From positions 558,001 to 622,000 of the forward strand of contig NZ_SSMC01000003.1 of assembly GCF_004799345.1 (NCBI RefSeq): a stretch of DNA of 64,000 bases. Direction: 5' to 3'. The DNA comes from Robertkochia marina. GTDB lineage: Bacteria; Bacteroidota; Bacteroidia; Flavobacteriales; Flavobacteriaceae. The notes under the pieces are model-generated. The model was not told the DNA's origin. It did not search any database and saw only the letters and a program-made list of their open reading frames with translations. Within the stretch, counting starts at the first letter, position 1; each line of letters begins with the position of its first letter. The position numbers and the translations under genes were made by a program. Below are positions 25,688 through 34,105 of the stretch, in pieces.

Positions 25688-26547
25688 GTAAATATATAGA
25701 CACTAACGGTATAAAACTTCATTACCTGGAATTCGGAAACCCCGGAAATCCCACCCTGATCCTGATGCACGGGTTAACCGCCAACGCACATTCTTTTGAC
25801 AGGCTCATAAGAGGGCTTAATAATTACCATGTGCTATCTGTTGACCTGAGAGGAAGGGGTAAAAGTGACAAGCCGGACACGCATTACAGCATGCAGGACC
25901 ATGCTCAAGACATCCTCGGATTAATGGATGCCCTTGAATTGGAATCTGTGTCTCTGGGGGGGCACTCCTTTGGCGCTTTGTTAAGTATTTACCTGGCAGC
26001 AAATCATTCAGAGCGGGTGAATAAGATCGTCCTAATGGATGCCGCGGCCCAACTCCATCCGGAGGTGAAGCAGATGGTAGCACCCAGTATGATGCGCCTG
26101 GAACAGGAATGGCCATCTATTGATGCCTATATGGAAGCTGCTAAAAATGCACCCTATGCCGATGGCTACTGGAATTCGGATATGGAATCCTATTTCATGG
26201 CAGATATCACCATGACTGAAGATGATACTGTTCGTACAAGATCCAGGCTGCCTCATATTACCCAAGCCATTGAGGGTGCCCTCGGACTTGGGGTCACCTG
26301 GTTAGATCACATTCAAAGCATTGAACAGCCAGGATTATTGATCAATGCAACGGAACCCTACGGGGTCGTCGGAGATCCGATCCTTCCCAAAGAGCTGGCT
26401 ATGGAAACCGTGAATATGATGAAAAATTGCCAATACCAACATGTGAGTGGGAATCATTTAACCATGTTGTTTAATAAAGGGGCCGATGAATCGGCTGAAG
26501 CCATTAATAGATTTTTAAACCAACAAGATCTGTCGCAGATCGCATAA
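25684..26547 (+). CDS. Alpha/beta-hydrolase
   Basis: A 287-residue soluble hydrolase. The oxyanion region is LILMHGLTANAHSFD, the nucleophile elbow GGHSFGAL (Ser about residue 95), followed by LRGRGKSDKP-type loop and a C-terminal catalytic His in SGNHLTML. The family includes esterases, thioesterases and C-C bond hydrolases. In this operon it could release an acid that the ligase activates, or cleave a ring-opened intermediate. It overlaps the ligase gene by 4 bp and is followed by the thiolase gene after 20 bp. Confidence 0.88.
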   Translation: MSKYIDTNGIKLHYLEFGNPGNPTLILMHGLTANAHSFDRLIRGLNNYHVLSVDLRGRGKSDKPDTHYSMQDHAQDILGLMDALELESVSLGGHSFGALLSIYLAANHSERVNKIVLMDAAAQLHPEVKQMVAPSMMRLEQEWPSIDAYMEAAKNAPYADGYWNSDMESYFMADITMTEDDTVRTRSRLPHITQAIEGALGLGVTWLDHIQSIEQPGLLINATEPYGVVGDPILPKELAMETVNMMKNCQYQHVSGNHLTMLFNKGADESAEAINRFLNQQDLSQIA

Positions 26548-26567
26548 ACTTAAATAAGCATACAATT

Positions 26568-27749
26568 ATGAATAAAAGCGTATTTATTACGGGAGCCTAC
26601 AACACCAAATTTGGCAGGCTCGAAGACCAAACGCTGTACAGCCTTTTTGCAGAAGCTGCCAAGGGTGCCATTGAAGACGCCGGCATACCGGTTTCTGATA
26701 TTGACGCCGTTTTTGTCGGTAACTACAGCGGTGGTAGTTTTAACAACCAGGAGCATTTGGCGCCATTTGGAGTGAATGTACTTCCTGAACTTCGTCATAA
26801 ACCCATGTACCGTACGGAGAGTGCCTGTGCTTCGGGAACCTCTGCCATTCAGATGGGGATGATGGCTTTAAAGAGCGGCATGGCCAAAAATGTATTGGTG
26901 GTTGGGGTTGAAAAAATGAACTCTCTTGATACGAGGGGCACGACGGAAGCCCTGGCTAAAGCCTCCTATTGGGAGAAGGAGGGGGCAAAACGCTACACCT
27001 TTCCGGGGTTGTTCGCTGAGTACGCCAAAGGATATATGGACCGTTATGGGTATACCCAGGAGCAGGTGCAGGAGTGGATGGCAGCCATCGCCTCTAAGGC
27101 CTATGAATTCGGTTCGAAGAACCCATTGGCCCATATGGGAAAAGCCCGATCAAAAGAAGATATTCTCAACCTGCCGGAAGAAAAGAATCCCATGATCGCC
27201 AATCCGTTGCGCTTGCACGATTGCTCATTGATCTCAGACGGAGCAGCTGCTGTAGTTCTAAGCTCAGCACAACCGGAATCAGGGGTAGAGATCGCAGCCA
27301 GCAGCAATGCTACCGATTACCTGGATATCGTAGACGGAAATCGTCCGAATCATTTCCTGGAAGGGGCCAGTGTGGCGGTGAAGCAGGCCCTTGACGAAGC
27401 CGGCCTGACCATAGATGATATCCAGGTAGCTGAGGTGCATGATTGTTTTACCATCACAGAATTATTGATCTATAGCGCCCTGGGGCTTACCGCTCCCGGA
27501 AAGGAATATGAAGCCCTGGAAAACAGGGATGTTTATGAAGGCGGTCGCTGTGTGGTAAATCCTTCGGGTGGATTAAAATCTAAAGGGCATCCTGTAGGGG
27601 CCACCGGGGTGTCTATGCATGCCTTGTTATACAAGCAATTGATGGGAGAGGCTATTGGAGTAGCCGTTCCCGGGGCAAAAGCAGCTATTGCCTTAAACAT
27701 AGGAGGTTCAGGGGCCACCAATATGGCTTCTGTATTAAAGAAAGTCTAA
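26568..27749 (+). CDS. SCP2/SCP-x-type thiolase
   Basis: A 393-residue thiolase-fold enzyme. The nucleophilic Cys87 lies in TESACASGTSA, with later active-site blocks HDCFTITE and GHPVGATG. The pattern is that of the SCP2-thiolase branch, which lacks the classic second-Cys CxG ending and often acts on branched or bulky 3-ketoacyl-CoA. It would split a 3-ketoacyl-CoA using CoA. Cotranscribed with the ligase and hydrolase upstream and the SDR 24 bp downstream. Confidence 0.9.
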   Translation: MNKSVFITGAYNTKFGRLEDQTLYSLFAEAAKGAIEDAGIPVSDIDAVFVGNYSGGSFNNQEHLAPFGVNVLPELRHKPMYRTESACASGTSAIQMGMMALKSGMAKNVLVVGVEKMNSLDTRGTTEALAKASYWEKEGAKRYTFPGLFAEYAKGYMDRYGYTQEQVQEWMAAIASKAYEFGSKNPLAHMGKARSKEDILNLPEEKNPMIANPLRLHDCSLISDGAAAVVLSSAQPESGVEIAASSNATDYLDIVDGNRPNHFLEGASVAVKQALDEAGLTIDDIQVAEVHDCFTITELLIYSALGLTAPGKEYEALENRDVYEGGRCVVNPSGGLKSKGHPVGATGVSMHALLYKQLMGEAIGVAVPGAKAAIALNIGGSGATNMASVLKKV

Positions 27750-27773
27750 TCAAAAACACTAAAAAATAGAATT

Positions 27774-28565
27774 ATGGAATTAAAGAATCAAGTAGCAGTA
27801 ATTACAGGAGGTGCCAGCGGTATCGGAGCAGCCACAGGGAAAGCCCTGGCTGCAAAAGGAACCAAGGTGGTATTGGCAGATATGAATGAAGAAGGGCTCA
27901 ATGCCGTTGTTGAAGAGATCAAAGCGGATGGAGGTGACGCCATTGGGGTGGTTACCAATGTGACCCTGGAAGAAGAAGTAAGTAACCTGATGGACAAGGC
28001 CCTGGAAGCCTATGGGGCTATCAATATTGTGTTGCCTTCTGCAGGGATCTTCAAGGATGCATTTTTTATCAGCCCTGACCGTGAAACCGGAAAGGTACGC
28101 AAGACCATGTCTACAGACCAATTCATGGCCGTTATCCAGGTAAATCTTCTGGGAACCTTCCTTACCCTGAGAGAAGCTGCTGCCCGCATGATCGATCACG
28201 GCTGTAAAGGGGTTCTGTTTACTGTTTCTTCTATCAACAAGGAGGGGCAGCCCGGCCAATTGAATTATAGTTCAACCAAGGCCTCCGTAGCACTTTGGCC
28301 TAAAATTCTTGGGGGAGAGTTTCATGCAAAGGGTATTAATGATATTCGCGTAGTGGGAATTGCTCCGGGATATGTGAGAACCCCGATCCTGGAAGCCATG
28401 AAACCGGAAGTGCTTGACAGTATCGTAAAAGACGTAGCCATTGGCCGATTGGTTGATCCGGCAGAGATCGTTGATACCATCGAATTTGCTGTAAAAAATG
28501 AAGCTATTACAGGAACCACCCTTGAGGTAAGTGGAGGGGTGATGTCTAAAGGTCTGGTAAAATAG
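27774..28565 (+). CDS. Short-chain dehydrogenase/reductase
   Basis: A 263-residue classical SDR. The cofactor motif is TGGASGIG near residue 11, and the catalytic Ser-Tyr-Lys set is in TVSSINKEGQPGQLNYSSTK. The motif that is usually NNAG reads LPSAG. The Asp-containing VVLADMNE segment after the second strand suggests NAD rather than NADP. As the last gene of the operon it probably oxidises a 3-hydroxyacyl-CoA (or secondary alcohol) to the ketone used by the thiolase. The operon ends at a strong terminator 57 bp later. Confidence 0.9.
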   Translation: MELKNQVAVITGGASGIGAATGKALAAKGTKVVLADMNEEGLNAVVEEIKADGGDAIGVVTNVTLEEEVSNLMDKALEAYGAINIVLPSAGIFKDAFFISPDRETGKVRKTMSTDQFMAVIQVNLLGTFLTLREAAARMIDHGCKGVLFTVSSINKEGQPGQLNYSSTKASVALWPKILGGEFHAKGINDIRVVGIAPGYVRTPILEAMKPEVLDSIVKDVAIGRLVDPAEIVDTIEFAVKNEAITGTTLEVSGGVMSKGLVK

Positions 28566-28621
28566 GCCTTAATTGTTTGTTTTAAGTTGTTTGATTGAGG
28601 AGAATGACGATCTCCGAAGAG

Positions 28622-28645
28622 AAAGGGGGCTGATGCCCCCTTTTT
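28622..28645. terminator. Operon terminator between converging genes
   Basis: AAAGGGGGC and GCCCCCTTT flank a TGAT loop and are followed by a T-run on the plus strand. The A-run on the other side lets it also act on the leftward gene that stops at 28653. Confidence 0.85.
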
Positions 28646-28652
28646 ATACTTT

Positions 28653-29921
28653 TTACTTTTTATCCCCGGGGCGAATGATCATACGAAACGATTGGTCTTT
28701 ATGAATATAATACCCGATCCAGTTGTACAGAGCCCGAATTCTGTTTCTGAAATTAACCAGTGACATGATATGCACAAATACCCAAACGAACCAGGCAATA
28801 AAACCTTTTAAGAAGAATTTATTTCGAGGTCCGTCGGCCACGGCCTTGTTTCGGCCAATAATAGCCATAGACCCCTTATCATCATACTGAAACCCTTGCC
28901 ATGCCTGCCCGGTGGGTTTTTGCAGGTTCTTTCCAAGATTCCTGGCCTGTTGAATAGCGGGTTGGGCCACCTGCGGATGACCATCGGGATATCCCGGATC
29001 ACCTTCTACCAGGGCGGTATCACCCAGCGCAAAAATGTTTTTATATCGTTTAAGGCGGTTGCAGGCGTCTGTTGGCATTCTGCGACCTCTGCCGGAATCT
29101 TCTTTTTCAAACCCATTAAATATTCTCGAGTAGATCCCGGCGGCCCATATGAGGTTTCTGGAGTTGATGGTGCTGCCATCAGAAAGGGTAACGGTTTCCT
29201 TATCGAAATCTTTCACTAAAACATTGAGTTTTACCTTGACACCCAGTTTCTCCAGTTTCTTTTTGCTGTATTGTTGCGAATTGGAAGACATGGCCGCCAG
29301 AACGGCCTCCTGCCCGTCAATAAGGTAAATGTCTCCCAGGTCTTCTTCCTCCAGTTCAGGGTAGTCTTTTATGAGGATGTGTTTACGCATCTCTGCAAAT
29401 ATTCCGGAGAGTTCCACCCCGGTCGGGCCGGCACCTGCAATGACAAAGGTGAGCAGCTTTTTTCGTTCTTCCCGGGTCTTTAAACGGGTAGCCCTTTCTA
29501 CCCGGGTAAGGATGAGGTTGCGCAAGGCCAGGGCATCACTAATGGTTTTCATGGGCAGGGCATTTTGCTCAATATTGGCATTGCCAAAGTAATTGGTTTC
29601 AGCCCCGGTAGCCATGACCAGAATATCGTAATGCAGCTCTCCATTGTTTAAAATGATCCTGTTTTCTTCAGGGATCACCTTTTCCAGTTTTCCCAATCGA
29701 AAACTGGTATTCTTTGCTTTGCGAAGGATCTTTCTGAAGGGATAGCTGATGGCAGAGGGTTCCATGAATCCGGAAGCTACCTGGTAGAGCAGGGGAGGAA
29801 AGAAATTATAGTTATTCACATCTACCAGGGTGATTCGGAAATTGGTGTCAGAGCGCAGTTGTTTGATCAGTTCAAGTCCTGCAAATCCGCCGCCAACAAT
29901 TACGATATGTTTTTTCTCCAT
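28653..29921 (-). CDS. ndh: Type II NADH dehydrogenase (NDH-2)
   Basis: A 422-residue FAD enzyme that passes electrons from NADH to quinone without pumping protons. The N-terminal FAD site is VIVGGGFAGLELIKQL, the NAD site VIAGAGPTGVELSG (about residue 165), and the FAD-closing block NIFALGDTALV (about residue 300), followed by AQPAIQQARNLGKN. The C-terminal part (about 350-410) has a hydrophobic stretch, FLKGFIAWFVWVFVHIM, for membrane attachment. All family landmarks are present. It is monocistronic and converges on the SDR operon. Confidence 0.93.
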   Translation of the reverse strand: MEKKHIVIVGGGFAGLELIKQLRSDTNFRITLVDVNNYNFFPPLLYQVASGFMEPSAISYPFRKILRKAKNTSFRLGKLEKVIPEENRIILNNGELHYDILVMATGAETNYFGNANIEQNALPMKTISDALALRNLILTRVERATRLKTREERKKLLTFVIAGAGPTGVELSGIFAEMRKHILIKDYPELEEEDLGDIYLIDGQEAVLAAMSSNSQQYSKKKLEKLGVKVKLNVLVKDFDKETVTLSDGSTINSRNLIWAAGIYSRIFNGFEKEDSGRGRRMPTDACNRLKRYKNIFALGDTALVEGDPGYPDGHPQVAQPAIQQARNLGKNLQKPTGQAWQGFQYDDKGSMAIIGRNKAVADGPRNKFFLKGFIAWFVWVFVHIMSLVNFRNRIRALYNWIGYYIHKDQSFRMIIRPGDKK

Positions 29922-30135
29922 ATATCAGGGGGAATAGGCTTTAAAAAGGTTTGCAGATCATGCCGGATCGATAGAGAATGGAAAGCCTTTTTTTGCCTTT
30001 TGTTGTTTGGTTAAATACTTCTGTAAATTTACAGAAAAGCCTTAAGGAATTTCAGAGTTTCGGCTGTTCTTTTCTACTCCTTCTATACATGAAAAGTATA
30101 AGTATTTATGTAGGCCGGGTCTATAGCCTGGTCCC

Positions 30136-30594
30136 TCATTTAATATCCAGGCTTTTAATGTTTTTTAGGTAATTCTGCGGGAAGAGAAGGGACTTCAGCC
30201 ACCAGTCCAGGCGAACTTTTTTAAGAAGGCTGAAAGGGTTCATAAGGGGTTGTAGCAGGGAAGACCGGTTATACCCTAACAATGTTCTTACTTTTGAAGG
30301 CACCACCAGTTTCTGGGCCTCCAATAGCAAGAAATATCTTCCTGCCCCGAGATTTTTACGGTATTGCTCAAAAAGATGGGAAGTATATTGACTACACTCC
30401 AGATCCCGACTTAAATGTTCTTCGCGCATGATGGTAAACTCATGGTAGTCTTTTGGAAGGTCCTTGAGGGCCATTACTTCACCCACGCGGCAAAACACCC
30501 GGAAAATCTCCTCTTTTTCTATAGAACTGAGGGGTCTTTCCAGTACCTCAAACGACCGGATGGAGTAATCGATGAGCACAAAATCTCCCATCAC
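30136..30594 (-). pseudogene. C-terminal half of an MpaB/DUF2236-like oxygenase, N-terminus missing
   Basis: The 152-residue frame matches the C-terminal half of the MpaB (DUF2236) oxygenase family: FVLIDYSIRSFEVLERPLS, FCRVGEVMALKDLPKDYHEF and QKLVVPSKVRTLLGY. Family members are about 260-290 residues and hold haem-ligand regions in the N-terminal half, which is absent. The DNA upstream (30595-30666) cannot encode it and runs into another gene. It may still be translated, but a working enzyme is unlikely. It is a probable deletion remnant. Confidence 0.65.
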
Positions 30595-30666
30595 TCCTTA
30601 AAAATACAACAAATCAGGAGGATCTATCATACTGAGAATCGAAGGGGTTATTGATTTACTGCGATT

Positions 30667-30957
30667 TTATCGCTTACTGATACGATTGCCGCTTATGGCC
30701 TTTTGGCGTGAACATTTAAATCGGGAGATCTCCGGATTTCTTTTTTTGAGGTGTTTTTGGCTCACTCCGCTGTTCACTCGTTTACGCCACCTCTTAAAAC
30801 TGGAGGCTTTTAGAGCGTTTCTCATGACGCGGATCACTTCTTTCTCCGGTAGACCGAACTGGTATTCAATAGCCTCAAAGGGGGTCCGGTCTTCCCAGGC
30901 CATTTCAATGACCCTGTCCAGTTCTCTTTCTGTAAGGTCGATATTTTCATTTTTCAT
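30667..30957 (-). CDS. TIGR03643 family protein (DUF2805)
   Basis: A 96-residue basic protein with the highly conserved TIGR03643 core: ERELDRVIEMAWEDRTPFEA, then YQFGLPEKEV and FKRWRKRV, and a C-terminal RFKCSRQKAISGNRISKR. The first part looks like a helix-turn-helix-like module. Its function is unknown. It is common in marine Bacteroidota and cyanobacteria, and in my recollection often near photolyase-type or carotenoid genes. None is present here, but the truncated oxygenase next door may be a relic of a larger cluster. Confidence 0.85.
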   Translation of the reverse strand: MKNENIDLTERELDRVIEMAWEDRTPFEAIEYQFGLPEKEVIRVMRNALKASSFKRWRKRVNSGVSQKHLKKRNPEISRFKCSRQKAISGNRISKR

Positions 30958-31196
30958 AGCATTCGAATTAACATATTTCCCGGGGAATTCTGTTTTAAGG
31001 TCTTCTTAAATTTTTGAAAGGGAGATGTAATCTGATATCCTGAATAAAATTCGTTATCATCTTAAATAAATGATAATCAGATATTTGTTTTGATGTTTAC
31101 GCCCGATTGTGTACTTTAATATACCTTCCTTTATTCTACTTCCGCTGCTTCGTGATGAGAGCCTGACACAGAAAACCAATTAAACTCATTCACATT

Positions 31197-32042
31197 ATGA
31201 AAGCTTTGAAAATGTTATTTGCCGCCGTGTTCATGTTCGCAATGATGCCGGATGTTCATGCACAAATTTTGAAAAAACTTAAAAAGAAGATCGAAAAAGG
31301 GGTAGAGCAGACCGTTATCGACAAGACCAATGAAAAGGTACAGCACGGGGTGGAACAGCAGATGGACAAAATGCTGGAAGGTATGGCCGACGGGCAATTA
31401 CCCACCGGGGCTACCGGAGAGATGGCCGATATGAGTGCTGTGGCCGATTCTTATAGTTTTCAGTATGTATATGCCCTGGAAATGACCGATGAGTCTTCAG
31501 GAGAATCGACCGTCCTGGATATGCTGCTGGAACCGGATGCAGACTACTGGGGAATGAAGACCCGGGAAGCCGGAGAAATGACCATTGTTCATGATATTCC
31601 CAAAAGTTTGATGGTCATGTTTATGAGCCAGGACGGACAAAATATGGCGATGGCGTTTCAGCTGGATGTTGCCGAGGTGATCGAAGAAGAAACCGCAGCG
31701 GACTTTGAAGTTCGTGAAATCCCCGGAAAAGAGATCATGGGGTATGATTGCAACGGCTTTGAGGTAGAAACCGACGAATACCTGGTAACGGTATACAATA
31801 CTTTTGAAGCAGAGGTAAGCCTGGCCAATGTTTTTGGAACCAATAAAGACCTGCCGTCAAACTTTGATCCCAAATGGGTACAAAAGGACGGAAAGTTCGG
31901 GCTGACCCTTGAGATGTATATGAAAGACAAGACCGAAGGAGGCAATGATGTTTCCATGCGTTGCGTCAAGATCGAAGAGAGCCCGATGACCATTCAGAAA
32001 GCAGATTTTGAAAGTTTTGCAATGCCTTCGGATAAACAGTGA
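31197..32042 (+). CDS. Secreted DUF4412-like protein
   Basis: A 281-residue exported protein with signal peptide MKALKMLFAAVFMFAMMPDVHA. A basic amphipathic segment (about 24-60, ILKKLKKKIEKGVEQ) is followed by a beta-rich domain. The features GKEIMGYDCNGFEV and TVYNTFE are typical of DUF4412, where a conserved Tyr-x-Cys marks a core strand. Its role is unknown; likely periplasmic. It is monocistronic and Met-rich between residues 140 and 165. Confidence 0.65.
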   Translation: MKALKMLFAAVFMFAMMPDVHAQILKKLKKKIEKGVEQTVIDKTNEKVQHGVEQQMDKMLEGMADGQLPTGATGEMADMSAVADSYSFQYVYALEMTDESSGESTVLDMLLEPDADYWGMKTREAGEMTIVHDIPKSLMVMFMSQDGQNMAMAFQLDVAEVIEEETAADFEVREIPGKEIMGYDCNGFEVETDEYLVTVYNTFEAEVSLANVFGTNKDLPSNFDPKWVQKDGKFGLTLEMYMKDKTEGGNDVSMRCVKIEESPMTIQKADFESFAMPSDKQ

Positions 32043-32184
32043 TCTCACCTTTGAGATCGCCGTGCACATTCGAGGAAGGCTCTAACTGTCATGAAGTCTT
32101 TCAATTATCCGGTTCCCTTATGATTTTACAGAAAAGATTAGAGGTGTATCGGGGTGCGAATTTTTGAAAAAAATAAGATTTCTA

Positions 32185-32216
32185 TTGGATTTTAATACAA
32201 AGTACACTTATATTTG
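32185..32216 (+). promoter_or_regulatory. tRNA-Arg promoter
   Basis: TTG at 32185-32187, a 21-bp spacer, and TATATTTG at 32209-32216 match the Bacteroidetes -33/-7 pattern, ending 17 bp before the tRNA. Confidence 0.7.
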
Positions 32217-32233
32217 CACCCCGTAAAAGGAAC

Positions 32234-32307
32234 GGTCGAGTAGCTCAGCTGGATAGAGCATCTGCCTTCTAAGCAGACGGTCACAGGTTCGAATCCTGTC
32301 TCGATCA
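32234..32307 (+). tRNA. tRNA-Arg (anticodon TCT)
   Basis: Acceptor arms GGTCGAG and CTCGATC pair fully. The D arm GCTC...GAGC, anticodon stem TCTGC/GCAGA with loop CTTCTAA (anticodon TCT) and T arm ACAGG-TTCGAAT-CCTGT are all present. CCA is not fully encoded. It decodes AGA/AGG. A promoter precedes it and a terminator follows within 12 bp. Confidence 0.95.
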
Positions 32308-32318
32308 CATCAAGCACC

Positions 32319-32349
32319 AAGTCCGGTAACTCACGTTACCGGACTTTTT
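32319..32349 (+). terminator. Terminator of tRNA-Arg
   Basis: AAGTCCGGTAAC and GTTACCGGACTT form a perfect 12-bp stem around a TCAC loop, followed by TTT. Confidence 0.9.
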
Positions 32350-32950
32350 GTTTTCGCACCAGTCGAAACTTGTTTCAGACTGGGTAAGAAAACAAAAAGT
32401 AGCAAAGGCTTTAGCCTTTGTCGGACTTGGTATTTGCAGCAGGGCATCGTGATCAGGATCATGACCGAAGGTAGTACTCCTGGCCACGGACGAGGACGTC
32501 CGCGGCAGCATTTTTAGAGGTAACCGTCAAAAGCCTGACTGTCGTCAGACAGGCTTGCTTTTGTAAGGGCATGGGGAATTAAAAAAGACCTCTACGCATG
32601 AGCGTGGAGAAGGCTTTTATTTTCAGGCGGGAGCGCAAAGGATCACGACCGCAGGGAGTAACCTTATTGCCCTTCCTCATTTCCCCACCCTAAAGGGCGG
32701 AGGAAGGGGGAGTGTCTGTAATTTACAGTTGTTGGTAATTGATTTTCAACCTTTAAGAGCCTATCATCCAAAGGCGGAAAGGTGAGTATGCCTTCACCAC
32801 AGACGAGGACGTATGCGGTAGCGCTTAGACGAAGAAGTGTAGGGATACAGCAGCGGTTCTGCTCTGAATCACTAGTATTTCTACTTACCAGAGTTAACCA
32901 ATTGGTATTTTTATTTTCCCCTTGCTTATGAAAGCAAATTTTCAACACAG
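32350..32950. other. Hairpin-rich non-coding stretch between two tRNA genes
   Basis: No gene. Contains small hairpins (AAAGGC-TTTA-GCCTTT near 32403; AAGCCTG/CAGGCTT near 32533-32555). A degenerate repeat ACGAGGACGTCCGCGGCAGC near 32488-32507 recurs as ACGAGGACGTATGCGGTAGC near 32803-32822. CCAAGTCCG of the tRNA terminator is also inverted at about 32424. Confidence 0.45.
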
Positions 32951-32985
32951 GTAAATAAAAATCCCGGTGCCAAAGGCATCGGGAT
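32951..32985 (-). terminator. Terminator of tRNA-Val
   Basis: ATCCCGGTGCC (32961-32971) pairs with GGCATCGGGAT (32975-32985) around AAA. On the minus strand the stem is followed by TTTTATTTAC. Confidence 0.85.
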
Positions 32986-32996
32986 GGTAATTGATG

Positions 32997-33071
32997 TGGG
33001 TCATACTGGATTCGAACCAGTGACTTCCACCCTGTCAAGGTGACACTCTAAACCAACTGAGTTAATGACCC
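32997..33071 (-). tRNA. tRNA-Val (anticodon GAC)
   Basis: On the minus strand, acceptor arms GGGTCAT and ATGACCC pair. The anticodon stem TCACC/GGTGG holds loop TTGACAG with anticodon GAC. The T arm is CTGG-TTCGAAT-CCAG. It reads GUC/GUU codons and has its own terminator. Confidence 0.93.
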
Positions 33072-33128
33072 AATTTACAAGGATGAAAAATAAGTAAAAT
33101 GATTAAGGTACGATAGTGTTTTGTAAAT

Positions 33129-33923
33129 TTATTCTTCTACGATTGAAGTACTTTTTAGCATATTGAACTCTTCAGCAGCAACCAATAGTGTCTCCAAAAG
33201 ATCTAACTCCTTATTTTTTGAGAAGATCTCAGCACTGAGCTGTTTTGATTCCAAGTAAAAGAAATAAAGTTGTTTTTCATCAGGATGGATGTTCAGCGTT
33301 TCACGGAGAAACATATCATTAAACTTTTCACTATTAGAGAATAGAGAATCTAATTGCTTAATAGAAGTAAAATCGAAATTTGATCTTTCAGGCTTTTTCC
33401 TTTTTGCTTTGAACATGGTGGTGATAAACTTGTATATGGCAACAAAATCTACACCATAAGACGATGGTTTACCGTATTTCCACGAATTTTTCTTGATGTC
33501 TTCTTTGATATCCTCATTCAGGTTTCGGGAATACGTGATCGTATTGAATTTTTTCGGCTCTAGGGTTTTGGTAACCACTACTTCTTCTAAATCTATACCA
33601 TTACCTTCTAGGGCTATCACAACCCCTTGCTCAAGCTCTTCTGTACTTATAATCACCAATTTTTCCTGATAATAGTTTGAAGATATACGCACAGTGTCAC
33701 CCTTCCGGGCAGCAATATTGAAATATCCCATGGTATCAGAATAGGCGGCTTGCTGACTTTGTTGATTGAAGAAGATTATTCCCTCCAGTGGGGTATCTTC
33801 ATGGAATACCCGACCTTCAAAGTTCTGGGCATTCATAAGAGGAAAAGTCAAAAAGGCGAATAGGATAAACAATTTCCTTAAAAACTGTTTTGAACTATTA
33901 ACCCTTAGAAAAAGGCTTGTCAT
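33129..33923 (-). CDS. Exported protein with carboxypeptidase-regulatory-like domain
   Basis: A 264-residue protein with a signal peptide (hydrophobic LFILFAFLTFPLMNAQ). Residues about 35-115 form a CarboxypepD_reg-like beta sandwich: FEGRVFHEDTPLEGIIFFN, SDTMGYFNIAARKGDTV, then LEEVVVTK, the strand that in TonB receptors leads into the plug. The remaining 150 residues are helical and charged, and no barrel follows. The protein is therefore a stand-alone periplasmic or outer-membrane-associated protein of unknown role, of a type common in Bacteroidota. Confidence 0.75.
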   Translation of the reverse strand: MTSLFLRVNSSKQFLRKLFILFAFLTFPLMNAQNFEGRVFHEDTPLEGIIFFNQQSQQAAYSDTMGYFNIAARKGDTVRISSNYYQEKLVIISTEELEQGVVIALEGNGIDLEEVVVTKTLEPKKFNTITYSRNLNEDIKEDIKKNSWKYGKPSSYGVDFVAIYKFITTMFKAKRKKPERSNFDFTSIKQLDSLFSNSEKFNDMFLRETLNIHPDEKQLYFFYLESKQLSAEIFSKNKELDLLETLLVAAEEFNMLKSTSIVEE

Positions 33924-34060
33924 TCTTTATTGATTGGAAAATCCAGTGTGAAAGATACAGCCTTATTTAGATAGAATTTTTTCTATAAAATGTTAAAAGA
34001 TCCTAAGGCGCTGTTAAATACATAAAGGCCAAATTCCAAAAACAATAATTTTTTAGATTT

Positions 34061-34094
34061 CTACCATCTACCATCTACCATCTACCATCTACCA
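34061..34094. repeat. Heptanucleotide tandem repeat (CTACCAT)n
   Basis: Four perfect CTACCAT units and a fifth, CTACCAC, run from 34061. It lies between the DUF5996 stop codon and about 140 bp upstream of the leftward start at 33923. Confidence 0.85.
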
Positions 34095-34105
34095 CTCCCG
34101 ACTCA

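Noticed and set aside
32664-33038. 124-codon minus-strand frame across the tRNA-Val gene
   Set aside because: It runs through a well-formed tRNA and its terminator, so it is not a gene.
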